Shown here piece by piece: positions 1 to 11,725 of a stretch of DNA of 64,000 nucleotides. Position 1 is the stretch's first letter. Every line of letters begins with the position of its first letter. The DNA lies in assembly GCA_025617745.1 (NCBI GenBank), contig CM046871.1:33797579-33861578 (forward strand). Direction: 5' to 3'. The position numbers were made by a program, and so were the translations under genes. This stretch comes from Heliocidaris erythrogramma. Its lineage: Eukaryota > Echinodermata > Echinoidea > Camarodonta > Echinometridae. The notes beneath the pieces are model-generated. The model worked only from the letters and a program-made list of their open reading frames with translations. It was not told where the DNA came from and ran no database searches.

Positions 1-600
1 TGGTGGTGATGATGACAATGGTGATGATGATGATGATGGTGGTGATGATGATGATGGTGGTGATGATGATGGTGATGATGATGGTGATGTTGGTGATGGT
101 GATGATGATGATGGTGATGATGATGATGGAGGTGGAGTGGCCAGTGTGGATGCGAATGATGGAATGATGATTACAATGAGAGTGGTGATGATGATGATGG
201 TTATTTTTTTGTTTTGAGTGTGAGAATGACTTAACTAATGATGATGATGATGGTAAGGATTTTTATAAGGGTGATGTTGATGATGGAAATAAGGAGTATA
301 ATGATGATGATGACAGTTGTGATAATGGTGATTAGTGGGTTATACATTGATGGTTGTGATGGTGATTGATAATATAATGATGATGAGGATGATGAAGGCA
401 ATGAGGACGATGATGAAGGCAATGAAGATGATGATGATGACGACAATGATAATCATGTTAGTGATTTTGATGATGATGACAATATTCACATCAGTGATGA
501 TAAAGATAATGATAATTATGATATTGATGATGATGATGATGATGATTATGTTTACAATTGTGATGATAATGGTTGTGAGGACATATGATGATGATTACAA
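1..600. repeat. (GAT)n/(GGT)n microsatellite in XRRA1-like intron
   Basis: The sequence is almost continuous GATGAT/GGTGAT trinucleotides, purest at 1-130 and again at 360-560, decaying rightward. Long open frames here on either strand (poly-Met/Ile or poly-Ser) are by-products of the repeat. Confidence 0.95.
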
Positions 601-735
601 TAATAGTGATGGTGATGGAGAGGATCGTTCCAATGATCACTTTTACCATTTTCAAACTGTATTGTTAAGAGCAATGATGCGTAAATATGATGACTATTGG
701 AATGAATAATCATCTCGTTCTTTTTTTACTCCTAG

Positions 736-948
736 ATATCTGAGGAGGAGGGACTGTTGGCTGTAGCCGCCTGGCCCATGCTACAGGAGCTCATCATCCA
801 CAACAACCCCCTCACCACCCATAACAGTGGTGACCCACCGCTTCTCAAGCGGTACTTATCCAGTAGGCTAGGTATCCGTATGGTCAGGAGGAAGCCAAGC
901 CCGGTACCCAAACCACCGGTTGTGGTACCAACCAAACCGCATAGAAAG
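736..948 (+). CDS. XRRA1: XRRA1-like gene, exon A (end of LRR domain)
   Basis: 71 codons, phase 0 at both ends. The acceptor is ...ctcctag before 736 and the donor is gtgagc after 948. It starts ISEEEGLLAV and contains the capping LRR segment with NNPLTT, followed by a basic and proline-rich stretch ending PTKPHRK. The upstream (GAT)n-rich intron occupies 1-735. Confidence 0.8.
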
Positions 949-3900
949 GTGAGCGTATATAGATATATCTCTTTGTTATGACTCAACATTTTCTTTTGTG
1001 ACCTGTGATCCAGGCTTTATTTTGTCCAAGGTAGATGGTTAAGGTTAGGTTTAGGGTAAGGGTTAGGTATAGCTTGATAAGCTGTTTAACACAATAGATA
1101 AAATGATATTGGAATCGTATTGAGAAGTCATATGGTACTGAAATTTGGCTTTCCAAAGACATGATTGTAATCATTGTTATTATTGAATAATTCTTATTTG
1201 TTTTCTGTGTTGATACAGGTAGCAGAAATAGTTCCTCCTATACCTAAGAAACCATTGCAGCTGATGCTTGAAGCTCCATCCCCAGATTCTAAACCAGCCC
1301 TTCCGACCTCATCCCAAACCCCTCCACCAAAACGATCAAAACACCCCTCCAGGGAGGAGTCGACTCGTCCATCCTCGCAGCCCCTGCCACCCATACAGCA
1401 CAACCAAGATGGGACTGATCCATTGCATGACAGGGAGGCCCAAGATCAAGAGGAACGCATGGAGAGGACTAAGTCGTGGACTGAGGAGAGCTTTGGTGGA
1501 TCGGACGTTGAGGATGAACCAAGACCCGAAACCAAGGCCAAGGATAAGAATGCAGACGAGCCTGTGTTCTTGACACAGGTAAATTTATTTTAGCATAAAT
1601 AAAATTAGTTCTTGCTTTATGACGAGTTCAACCTAATTTCATAGATCCATGCCAGGGTAGAGCAGTTACTGTAAAAGTGGAAATTTTCACACGATTAATT
1701 TTTTCGAGTTCGGCCAAGTAAGTTGAATTTCACAGTCATGTTTTTAATTTCGCCCACGTGCTAGACAAAAGAATACATAAACAAAAATAAATATTTTGCT
1801 TGTTTTATTTTCGCGCAAATTACATGCCATGCGAAATGCGCGAAAATTTCCATACCGCGAAATATTCCACGTTTACAGTATTTCTTGGTTGGTTTTTATG
1901 CCATTAGGGTAATCTCTGTGTGTGACAAGCACTCATGACATACTGAATGGGTTTGTCTGGACATGTGCAGTCACCAGGAGACATGACAGATTGCAGCTTC
2001 CACAGGGTTCAACCTTTATCGACTTATGCAATCGAAATAATCTTGAATGTAAGTTAAGAATTTAATAGATGTATATTAAAATTCTGTTTTCTCCTCTATT
2101 TGGGGCACATATTTTATGTACTTATATTTCGCATCATACAAAGTCATCCATCATCTTGCATAATAATTTCCAAACTAACTGCTCAAGGGCAATAAGGAAA
2201 GTAGGCTTTGTTTACAAGTGTATATAGGTAACCACTAAGTCAATTTGACGGCAACAATCAGCCTTAACTTTAGATGTCTTTAGCTCATACCAAATTCCTT
2301 TCTTGATATCCTCCCAAGGTGGATGAGCACCCAGAGGATGAAATCCCAAGACAACCGCAGCCAAAGCATACTCCCAAGCCCCCCTCTCAGGCCCCAAGAC
2401 CACCGGACAAACCCAAGACCAGGAAACCTAGGGTCGACAGCGCAGCCTACTCAATGCACGTCCCGCATAAGTTCAAAGGTTATGAGGTCTTCTATGATGC
2501 GCCAGATGATCCTGAGGTGTACACTGCTCCTGATATCCAGAGCAACCTGAGGTCATTACGCCTGGCGTTGAAGCATTCAACAGTGTATGGAGAGAACAAG
2601 GTTGATCTACAGAGGTTACAGAAGCCATTCAAACCATATGAAAAGGTAAAGACTGGAAGATGGACATCTCACATATTGGCCCAAATTCCTGAAAGAGGTT
2701 TATCTAACCTCCTTTGTTTAAACCTCCATAAGCGTAGTGCGCGCATGTCCTCGTGTCCAATGGGTGGATAGTAATGCGCTGAAGTACGCATATTTACCTT
2801 TATTTTAGTCCACGGCGGAGGTTTAAACCATGGTTTGAGATAAACATCTTTCATGAATTCGGGGCCATGGGATCCCGGCAAAGCATTACAATTCTTACCC
2901 TTTTCCCACTTTGGTCAACTGTCGAAAAGCGCAATAGACCATTTCACTTGACTTTTGTCACGTCTACAGTGTCTATGGAACATTAAAGACTTAACAATTT
3001 GTCAGTCTATGGATTAAATTCCCTGTAAATAAAGTATTAAAGGAACCAGTCACCAAAATTAATGATTTGTATATCATTATAAGGTAAGTAAAATCGTCCC
3101 TCCAAATAGTGATAAATGTTCAGTAAAAACAGCTTGAAAGGAAGAAATTATTTTATGCTGCTGCTTGGAGTTGACCTTGTTGTACATCAAACTTTGTTGA
3201 CCATTCTACTCACAAGTGACTTTTTACGTTGATTTTGAGTGCAATTTTTGTATGCATTAATTCATTTGAAGTTATATGTACGCACTATACAAAAATGCAA
3301 TATTATCAGTATCATCCCAATTATCACAATTGATTTTTTTTTTTGTCTTTCAGAGCAAGGTTCCAGAGAAACCTCGTCACCCGACGAAAGCAGAGAAGCT
3401 GAGTGACATCCTGGAAGTGATGAAGAGCAGAGAGACCTATGTAGAAAAGAATCTTGGAGAAATTCTAGCTGATAGAGAGAAGATGAAAGAGTTCCCGCAG
3501 GTCACCAAACTTCTTCAAGAGGTAAATTTTGTCTTAATACTATTTTGCTTTTTTTGTATGTTTCACTCTCTGTACGTACTAAAAGACAGGAACTGAAAAA
3601 TGTAACCACACTGTAAAAAGAACCACTATGAATAAAGCTGTATAAGAAAATATCTTTGGTCAATGTAGAAGTGGAAAATACCAATAGCAGTCATTTTATA
3701 ATTAATTAGAAATATATTGGTAATAATGCAAGAATATGGATATGCATATAATACTTTGTTTTATGTTTATGAACAGAATATTGATGTAAATTAATGATGT
3801 TTAATAAATTCTTTAAAAACAATTCAGAATTCATATATGACCCCAAAAAGGAGTGACTGAAAAATTGGAAATATGCTCATTTTGTCACATATTTCTATTT

Positions 3901-4203
3901 AGTCTGCTCCCAGGGTGATAAGATATCTCGGGCCTACATGTACATGTAGTCTCACTTTTATTTTCAAGAACTTCTTTATTTCAAGTGAGGTGTATGTTGA
4001 ATGGAGTGCATTCAAGCATTGTATTTTGTTTCCTTATGCAGATCCAGAACAAGTACAGCGCGGTCCGCAACGTTTCTATGAAGGACAGTCAGGAAGAGGA
4101 TGCACAGTTAGACTCCATGATACAGGACCTGGAACTGATTGAAAGGAATCTGAAGACAGCCCAGACATCCAGACAGCAGCCTCGGCAGGTGGAGGCAGAA
4201 TAG
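736..4203 (+). CDS. XRRA1: XRRA1-like leucine-rich-repeat protein, C-terminal five coding exons (partial gene)
   Basis: Five exons (736-948, 1219-1578, 2319-2645, 3354-3521, 4042-4203) join in one frame. All are phase 0 with AG/GT borders and encode about 409 residues ending in TAG. The first exon carries the end of an LRR domain (LQELIIHNNPLTTHNSGDPP), a block typical of X-ray radiation resistance-associated protein 1. The middle is a proline/charged, low-complexity linker. The last two exons are Lys/Glu-rich and probably helical (KAEKLSDILEVMKSRETYVE). XRRA1 was named from the radiation response of human cells; its molecular function is poorly defined and nothing here adds to it. The N-terminal LRRs must lie left of position 1. 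The gene converges on the kinase gene. The LRR block is the main identifying evidence, so another LRR protein with the same tail remains possible. Confidence 0.72.
1037..1067 (+). repeat. Degenerate telomere-like TTAGGG run
   Basis: A short stretch mixes ggttag, tttaggg and taaggg hexamers inside the XRRA1-like intron. It is probably an interstitial telomere-like motif and too short to say more. Confidence 0.4.
1219..1578 (+). CDS. XRRA1: XRRA1-like gene, exon B (Pro/charged linker)
   Basis: 120 codons, phase 0. The acceptor is ...gatacag and the donor gtaaat. It begins VAEIVPPIPKKP, continues as a Pro/Ser-rich then acidic linker (RTKSWTEESFGGSDVEDEP) and ends EPVFLTQ. No fold is evident, and the composition suggests disorder. 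Confidence 0.8.
1669..1878. mobile_element. TA-flanked MITE, family M1 copy 1
   Basis: The left end is CTGTAAAAGTGGAAATTTTC and the right end CCACGTTTACAG, flanked by TA at 1667-1668 and 1879-1880. The interior is rich in cgcgaaa. A second copy is at 8041-8197. TA target duplication points to the Tc1/mariner group. It lies in an XRRA1-like intron. Confidence 0.8.
2319..2645 (+). CDS. XRRA1: XRRA1-like gene, exon C
   Basis: 109 codons, phase 0. The acceptor is ...tcccaag and the donor gtaaag. The first third is proline/lysine-rich; the rest is more ordered, with FKGYEVFYDAPDDPE and IQSNLRSLRLALKHS, followed by a Lys-rich end (KPFKPYEK). An interspersed hairpin repeat lies 40 bp into the next intron. 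Confidence 0.8.
2687..2870. mobile_element. Hairpin repeat, family M2 copy 1
   Basis: An inverted-repeat element of about 185 bp has arms around ggtttaaacctcc/ggaggtttaaacc and a shared interior (cataagcgtagtgcgcgc, catgtcctc, tccaatggg). Further copies are at 11532-11725 and 18363-18561. It lies in an XRRA1-like intron. Confidence 0.75.
3354..3521 (+). CDS. XRRA1: XRRA1-like gene, exon D (charged helix)
   Basis: 56 codons, phase 0. The acceptor has a strong polypyrimidine tract (gtctttcag) and the donor is gtaaat. The sequence is strongly charged and predicted helical, running from KVPEKPRHPTKAEKL to PQVTKLLQE. Confidence 0.8.
4042..4203 (+). CDS. XRRA1: XRRA1-like gene, terminal coding exon
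   Basis: 53 codons plus TAG at 4201-4203. The acceptor is ccttatgcag. It begins IQNKYSAVRN, has an acidic then helical segment (DSMIQDLELIERNLKTA) and ends RQQPRQVEAE. The 3'UTR starts at 4204. Confidence 0.8.
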   Translation: MQNKYSAVRNVSMKDSQEEDAQLDSMIQDLELIERNLKTAQTSRQQPRQVEAE

Positions 4204-4685
4204 AATTGTTCTTGGTCCAAACTATAGGTTTCTTATTCCAACTTTTAGAACAGTTCTTATTCCAACCTACAGAACAGTTCCTGGTGCAACCTATATATAC
4301 AATTCTTAGCCCAACATATAGAATTATTCCTAATCCTTTATGTGGTAGCAGAGTGTGATGTACCCATTGGCCTTTCTGAGCAATTCTTCACTTTGAATAT
4401 AGCATTGTAATAGAGGGCCAATATTTCTGCCTTTTTTCTACACACAATGGTTCTATTTGGCCTTGTTAGTTTAATGTACCAGTATAATTTGAATTGTAAG
4501 TCAAAGCAGATTGTGATTCAACTAGTGGTAAATTTGGCAAAATTCAATTTTAAAGTGGAAGATATTTTATGCCCAATTTATCAACGAAACATAGCCAGTC
4601 AGGTCATGAAAATTTCACTTGTGAGAGTTGTAATGATAATTTGTCAAAATCTGTGGTGTCCAAGAATGGGCTAAGGCTGGGAAGT

Positions 4686-4865
4686 GATCACCATCACCAT
4701 CATTGTTATGACAATTGTTAGCACCATCATCAATATCATTACTGTTGTCATCTTCGTCATAATCATCGTCGTCGTCGTCATCATCAATATCATTACTATT
4801 TTCATAAACATCATCATGGTCATCATCATCAATATCATTACTATTTTCATAAACATCATCGTCAT
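4686..4865. repeat. (CAT)n/(ATC)n microsatellite
   Basis: Imperfect CAT/ATC/GTC trinucleotides include a duplicated ~45-bp block (atcaatatcattactatttt, twice). The open frames on both strands here are repeat artefacts. Confidence 0.9.
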
Positions 4866-5280
4866 GAGTGAGGGGAAAAGCAAACTTTTCTCCTGTAACC
4901 CTTGGGGTCTCAACTTCTGTATTGCATCGTTGTGTAAGAGCACCTTGATACGTGTGTGTGATTTGTTATCTATGGGAGAGATTTAGTGAAATAACGGGTC
5001 AGTTTTGTGGTTGGAGCCGTCCAAAATGTACCATGGTTTATTCTGAAGGGTAGGGCTTTTTATTCATTAACTTTTTGATTGATGTTTGAATTTTTTAAAA
5101 AATGTCTCATGCATATCACAATTTCATGTACTTTTCTAGGTACTTCTATATCTCATGAATATTCAGCTATGAAAGCAAGAGTCAGTATATTCTGTTGTAG
5201 TAGTTTGTCAATACCAATATAGGCAGATGTATATCAGATATGCTGGTTTGTTAAAAAAAAAAATCAGTCTGAACTATTTA

Positions 5281-5692
5281 CTTAGCCCTTTCAGGACAGG
5301 AATTATATAAGGGCTAAATTGATCACATTTCGTTCTTCAAATTGGCAATACTAATATTTTTCTTTTAGTGCTACATGGTTCTAATAACGTTTAATGTCTT
5401 TGAAAGCAATATACAGGGCTACAAATTTTGTCGACAAGTTGAAAAATTGACAATTTTGATAAAAAATGATTCTGAACCTCTCAATGTGTTGTCAATTTAA
5501 GGATTTTAAAGCTTATTCTTGTTTTCAAAATTCCTGGCATCAAACGCAATATGGTCTTGAACAAAAATGGACATAGTATATGCAGAATTTTTGCTCTTTC
5601 CATTCATGCATCTGGTATATTTTTAGAGCTCTGAATCAAGTTATCGAGCCAAACCACAAAATGTGGTCAATTGTCTTGAAAGGATTAAAAGT
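5281..5692 (+). repeat. Interspersed repeat R5, copy 1
   Basis: About 410 bp shared with 47501-47892, including ttcctggcatcaaacgcaat, gagccaaaccacaaaat and gaacctctcaatgtgttg. The ends are inverted (cctttcaggac and cttgaaagg), so it is probably a DNA transposon derivative. Confidence 0.8.
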
Positions 5693-6635
5693 GTGAAGTA
5701 TTCACTGTGCTAGCATGTGTTCATTGCAGTAAGCATTCAGCCATCCAGGACTGTCACCAGTACATATTACAATTTGATGATCAAACCACGGGTATGTGGA
5801 CTTCAGAATGAGATATATGGAAAATCCTTCTTGACAAGCATACCGACAAGGGCAATGAATGATTGAATATGTCAGTGTACCTGTACCTTACCATTTGCAA
5901 AAAATAAAAGAATATTTGGGCATGATGAAGCTTTCTCCTTGAATGATGAAAGGCTAGTTCACACCATTTGCAACAAAAATATTTCTGCCAAGAACGGTGC
6001 AGCTGTCCTCTATAATTTTAATCACTCTATTTTGACAAAACAAAAACAAAAACAAATTTAAGCCTTGTGATCAATTACTAATAAGGTAATATAATATAGG
6101 GATATTGCATCTATGCAATGAATTTGTAGTAAAATTGTAGATCATACTTGCTGTGTAGATACCACAGTAGTGCCTATATATTTGACAGGTTTACAGTAAT
6201 GTGTGAAAAGTGAATATGTGCTATAAATTATATTTGTAAATAAAATTTCCTTCAGATATATTAGATATGTACGTGTCTATCAGTGTTGTGTAAAATACAG
6301 GTTTTTAATGAGTGTCTGTATCACTTTTGCGTAGGATAGAGGTTTTAATGATAAAAGAAATTTGGGCTTTGATATCGGCAAGTCTAAGGTATTTGTTCAT
6401 TTGTTCTTCCCATACGTTACCAAGTATTGTGGAAGTATGAACATAAATTCACATCAGATCTGACATTTTACTTCATATTCTGTCTGATCTGACCTCCAGT
6501 AAGGCTATAAGCCAGTTCATATGCAATCTGAACATGAGCAGATAAAGGTCATCTGTGACAAATTCTAAAACCCACTGGCCTGTATTCTGAACTCTGGTTT
6601 AACTTAATCCAGCGGTCTAAGTGTGGTTTAAACCT

Positions 6636-7030
6636 GGTAAGCACTATATAGGCACCAATCCTGCAGCTGAGCTTATGAATATTCATATGGCGTCAAATTG
6701 CTCATAATACGGTTTATTCCGTCAAAACTAGTCGGCATGAATATTCATGAAAACGAATTGTAGCGATATAATAAAACGAGCAAGGGCATCGAGCAGCTGT
6801 TCTGTGTGGCGCAATCGGATAATCCAGTCCTCTCTTGGTGAAAGGACCACGAGTTCGAACCTCGGTAGAGGTTTATATTACGAAATTTTCTTTTGCTGAT
6901 TTAAAAATAAGGTGACTGAGTAAGAAAATACAAGTCCGAAACTTGTAGTATCTTTCAAAGTCTTCAAAAAGGGGTTTCTGATATGAATATTCACGAGAGC
7001 TGCAGGATTGGTGCCTATATAGTGCTTACC
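6636..7030. mobile_element. Foldback element with internal tRNA-like sequence
   Basis: The 33-bp arms begin ggtaagcactatataggcac at 6636 and end with the reverse complement at 7030. The host reads tttaaacc on both sides, a probable 8-9 bp target duplication. A tRNA-like segment lies at about 6798-6870. Confidence 0.8.
6798..6870 (+). other. tRNA-like sequence inside foldback element
   Basis: It has an A-box-like tggcgcaatcgg and a B-box-like agttcgaacct spaced as in tRNA genes. A T-arm-like hairpin (cgag/ctcg around ttcgaac) is present. The anticodon arm has an oversized loop, so this is a tRNA-derived relic and not a functional tRNA. Confidence 0.6.
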
Positions 7031-8040
7031 TTTAAACCCAGTTTAAAACTGCCCTTTGACCCAGAGTTTTAGAAAATTACATTCTGAAATCGGATTAACT
7101 TAAACTCCAGTCTAGTATAGCTTAACTTTGGACAGAAATTTAGACGGGACTTACGGTTTAAGTCGGTTTCGATTAAAGCTCTAGTTTAACTTAGACCGGA
7201 GTTCAGAATACGGGCCACTGACACGAATACTTGATATGCGCTCATGAATGTCATGTAATAACTATTCATGATATCCAGGTGGAAGTATTCTTTTTAAAGA
7301 AGGCAACAAAACTTATTCATGAGTCACCTCTATCACTCTCAGTGTGATTTTTCTAAAGTGCACAAAAAGGGGGCCTTCCATGTTTAAAATATCTGGGGAT
7401 ATTCATTTGGGACATGTGCTAACTACGAACTGGTCTATTAGCTTAATACACAAACAAGATATACTACACTTTTAGATGTGGTTGTGGGACAAAATAGACT
7501 GGACTTGCCCGATAAATTTTCATCATTAGAATTTGGATCAAATGCAAGTAGGGTTTTTGACAACCTTCAGGAAGAGCAATTACTTGATGAGACTTGTATA
7601 GCACAGCTATATAACATTACACCACACATAGGCAAACACTTGTAATAAAGAGACACAATAATGCAAGAGGGTACTTTCATCATCAATTCTTCATTTGTAC
7701 ATAACCATTTGACAAAAATAATTACAATGGTTTTCTTCCAACTACGTTTTGATTTGTATGAAAACAAGACAGAAGAAAGCAAACAGAATCATCGAGCAAA
7801 GCAAAAACAATACTGATTTTTTTTCTTTTTATATAGTATTACAAAGTCAAGATGACAAGTCACACTAAGTAAATATTATAAATGGCTGCCTATCAGTTGA
7901 CTTTCGACATTAACACCAGGAAAAGTGTAAAGAACAAAACATTTATTCCACTTCCTTCAAGATTAATATAAAACTTTTGCTCTTTTCCGATCCTCATCCT
8001 CAGACTTGGGATTCCACAACCACAGAACATTCTTCATATA

Positions 8041-8197
8041 CTGTAAAAGTGGAAATTTTCACGCTCGGCTGAGTAAAATGAATTTTGCGTGTTTTTAATT
8101 TTGCCAACGCGCTAGGCTCATGGGCAAAAGAATACATTAAAAAAAAATATTCGCGTGTTTTTATTTTTCCACACCGCGAAACAGTCCACGTTTACAG
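8041..8197. mobile_element. TA-flanked MITE, family M1 copy 2
   Basis: Ends CTGTAAAAGTGGAAATTTTC and CCACGTTTACAG, with TA on both sides (8039-8040, 8198-8199). It is a shorter interior version of the element at 1669-1878. Confidence 0.85.
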
Positions 8198-8477
8198 TAC
8201 CATAAGTTCCATGATCATTTGAACTTGATTAATACAAGTACGTATACCTTAAAGGGCATCAGTTGGAAGAAGAAAACAAAGAAAAAATACCAATATGGCA
8301 CCCATTCCCACCATAAAATCCCTAATGTACATGTATAAATAAATTCTTTTATACACATGGACTGACGACAAACCAGTGTCCGTCAAAAGCCAAAGGGCGT
8401 TGACTCGCATCCTTTCATGCTGCTCAATGCCCTTTCGGCTTTGAGCTGATGATGTCATGGAATATACTTCCTGGAGG

Positions 8478-8815
8478 GATGTATGAAAATGCATTCGCAA
8501 AGAAATGTAATTCTTCGTTGTGATTTACAAAATGCACTCGCAAAGAAATGTAATTCTTTGTTGTGATTTACAAAATGCATTCGCAAAGAAATGTAATTCT
8601 TTGTTGTGATTTACAAAATGCACTTGCAAAGAAATGTAATTCTTTGTTGTGATTTACAAAATGCATTCGCAAAGAAATGTTATTCTTTGTTGTGATTTAC
8701 AAAATGCACTCGCAAAGAAATGTAATTCTTTGTTGTGATTTACAAAATGCACTTGCAAAGAAATGTAATTCTTTGTTGTGATTTACAAAATGCACTCGCA
8801 AAGAATTGTGACTCT
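8478..8815. repeat. 43-bp minisatellite, about 8 copies
   Basis: The unit includes aaaatgcactcgcaaagaaa and ttctttgttgtgatttac, repeating every 43 bp with few substitutions (cactcg, cattcg and cacttg variants). There are no unique spacers. Confidence 0.95.
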
Positions 8816-10799
8816 TTGTGTACCACTACAATATGTATGATCATCATACTTTTTTGTACTCGTGCACTCACACTCATAAATGTACTACATGTGTATTAAT
8901 CATCCTCGGACTGAATTATTTGTTCTACTTTTATTAAAGGAAGGTTAAATAAAACTCAAGAAACGTCACCCACAAGGATCATATTTGTTCAACATCTGTA
9001 CCTTAAACTGCAAGCAAAACATGACCTAACTGTATAAAGAGGACATACCGGTACTATTTTTGTGCAGTCTGCAACCAATTTTTTTAAATTCATCTTCATG
9101 AAATCGTACCTCCTAAATTACAGAGGAATATGCTTTTTTCAATAAAAATTATTACTCTACAAATCTACACGATGTACCATCACCCCCATATATTCACAAT
9201 TGTATATAATCCTTGAATAATGGAACAAATAAATAAAAAAAAACTATTTAAAACTTTATATTTGGAGAAAGGATACCCAGAATAACAAGCATAAGTCTTA
9301 TTTGACAGATCAGTATCTATCAGAAAGAGATATATGAGGCATCTGTATCAGCACAGTAATATCTCATTTAGAAAAAATTTAACACCATTTACCATATCTT
9401 TGTTATACATTCCAAAAATACAAAGACAAATCACTATCAAGTAGAAAAAACAAGAAAGAAAAAACAAAAGAGAGAAATCTGTAAGCATGCAAGCAAATTA
9501 TGTCATCAGATAGTGAAACAAAAAAATAACAAAAAAAGTGTATCAAAAGTCAAACTATAACAAGAAAAATTCTTCCTTCTCTCAACCTCACAATGAGAAA
9601 GAGGACACACATTTTGATATAATAATTATAAATACAAAGAAAAGAAAATTGGGTCAAAAGCTGCATGGAGAGTCCCCACAGTCCTAGAAATACAAAATAA
9701 CTTCAGTCACATAAACAGAGTTTCTAGTGACTTACATATCAAAAAAAGTTTTATTTTATCTCAAGATAAATACCATAAAAATTACTCGGTACAAAATAGG
9801 CTTCATTCTGAGCAGATGCTGTCAGTCGAATTAGAAAAATGTACAAACTGATTTGCATACAAGTTACAATAGAGCATATCATATGATAGAATATTAAATA
9901 ATTATTCAAAAATCTTAAGGGGACAAGTTTCCTCTTTGTTTCTCATTGTAAGTTTTTAGAATAGAGACAGTTTTAAATACATGGTAATATATGACATATC
10001 AAACATGTTACATACATGTATGTTCATTCATATTCCATACAGGAGATGAACGTCTGAAAATAAATGATTACTGGAAGGAAAACTGCCAAGCTTTGTATGG
10101 TCAATCTTTTCATCAGACAGCTTTTTGCACACAGAAATGAAGGAAAATAATCTCCTTCAGAAAAGAGCAAGTTTTTCTCCTCGATGACAAAGAAAGTATG
10201 ATGGACCATATAGAGAGCTTTGGAAATTCAGACATTTACAGAAATAAACTGGGTCAGTTTAAACCCATCACAATACTCTGAATAATTTGTGCAAAGAAAA
10301 ATGCGATATACGAATACAAACTTAATTTAAAACAAGAAAAATAATAATAAAGAATATATACTCTCCCAGAATTGAACATCAAGCCTGTATGGATCCTCCA
10401 GTTATTATAAAGTAAATCAATAAAAACACAAACATATAAAATAGCTTCAATATCATCTTCAAAAATAATGCTGCTTCAAATTTTCTTACTCTATTCCGCT
10501 GCTCCACAGCATCATGCGAAGTAAACTCAGATGAAGCCTTTTACAATTCACTACTTCTCTCCCAAAGAAAAAACTTGAATAAGGCAACCTTCTGGCCTGC
10601 TAAACCATATTTTGAATGTTGAGGGCCAGAAGGGCATTAACTCTTTGTTCAAGGATAGTAGTAAACCCCCTTTTAACTCTCAGCAGATGACGTGCAATAA
10701 GTATCATGGAAAACTGATACTTCTGTACTATTCAAGAGCACCACACAAATTTGGGGTCAGACTTATTGGGTCCAGGGGCTATAAAGTCGGTGCTCCGCA

Positions 10800-10990
10800 G
10801 CGATTAATTTTCAATGAAGTTGCCACTCTCCACCCAGTTGTGAAGTACACAGGTAATCGGTAGGAAGAAATTCCTTGAATGTCCCAATCGTCTTAGCAGG
10901 GTAGCTCGGGTTAAGTCGGGGGTACTGAATACTGATAGTATACAGCACTTTGTATTTTCAAGCAAAACAAATCATTTATAAATCTAATTG
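10800..10990 (+). mobile_element. SINE fragment (tRNA-derived family S1)
   Basis: It shares gccactctccaccca and the following ~100 bp with the fuller copy at 40218-40600, and ends toward a ttattactactatta tail. The tRNA-like head is absent. Confidence 0.6.
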
Positions 10991-11531
10991 TTATTACTAC
11001 TATTATGTATTGGCATAGGTTCCAACCTCATGCTATTTCTCTCAAGAAGCAGTGAACTGGAAAAGGTCAAATCTCTTTGAAAGGTCAAGAAGTAATAAAA
11101 ACATATTCTCATCTTATATTAGTTGATAACAGTCCGAAACAGAATGAAGTATATATACATAGAGAGTGTCATTCTGATGCTAGTTAATCTGTTTCATTGC
11201 CGTGCTTTCATTTGGTATTGTTTGTACGGAGATCATGGAAGGTAATTTGGAATTGTAGCGCACACGACCGATTATTGCATACCGTATGCTGTGCACGTAA
11301 TATGGCAAATCCCGACTGCCGCACTTTGCAGGCCGATTTTTTACATTACACCCGATAAAAAAAGCAATCATCCTCATTTATTTCAAATTATCAAACCAAT
11401 TACTTTCACACTGGTTTCAATAACTATAAAGTAACTGCTCCTCGGAGTAGTATGACAAGTGTTTATGAGAATAATACTCAAGTTTGAACATTTTGCAAGA
11501 GCATGTAACTTAAACACGAACCTGCTCTCAA

Positions 11532-11725
11532 TGGCCCGAATTCACGAAGGAGGCTTATCTATTAAACCCATGCTTTAAACCTCCATAAGCGTAGTGCGCG
11601 CATGTCCTCATGTCCAATGGGCGCACGGTAATGCGCTTATTTACGTTTATTTTAGTCCACGTCGGAGGTTAAAATCATAGTTTAGACCATGGGTTAAGAG
11701 AAACCTCTTTCGTGAATTCCGGCCA
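11532..11725. mobile_element. Hairpin repeat, family M2 copy 2
   Basis: Same arms and interior as the copies at 2687 and 18363. Its ends read cccgaattcacgaa and ttcgtgaattccgg. It lies in the 3' flank of the kinase gene. Confidence 0.75.

Larger units (their letters stand above)
4204..6507 (+). other. XRRA1-like 3'UTR and 3' flank
   Basis: No gene is seen here. The stretch holds a (CAT)n microsatellite (4686-4865) and a ~410-bp interspersed repeat (5281-5692). AATAAA hexamers occur at 5903-5908 and 6239-6244. Either could be the cleavage signal, and transcript data would be needed to choose. Confidence 0.6.
6577..7216. mobile_element. Inverted-repeat element (TIR ggcctgtattctgaactc), nested in R7
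   Basis: The 30-bp ends match with few differences: left ggcctgtattctgaactctg, right (reverse) ggcccgtattctgaactccg. The flanking trinucleotide ACT occurs at 6574-6576 and 7217-7219, as expected for a 3-bp target duplication (PIF/Harbinger-like). It is interrupted by the foldback at 6636-7030. Confidence 0.75.
6508..7440. mobile_element. Interspersed repeat R7 with two further elements nested inside
   Basis: The ends read ataagccagttc and gaactggtctatta, as in the uninterrupted copies at 37745-37970 and 40620-40835. The body is split at 6576/7217 by a second element, which is itself split by a third. Confidence 0.65.

Noticed and set aside
231-709. Long open frames rich in Met/Ile or Ser over the first 700 bases on both strands
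   Set aside because: They are direct translations of the GAT/GGT microsatellite and have no codon structure beyond the repeat.
4671-4986. Overlapping open frames on both strands
   Set aside because: They come from the CAT microsatellite; the composition is entirely repeat-driven.
8478-8815. Regularly spaced repeats that might be taken for a CRISPR array
   Set aside because: The 43-bp units are contiguous with no unique spacers, in a eukaryotic gene environment. It is a minisatellite.
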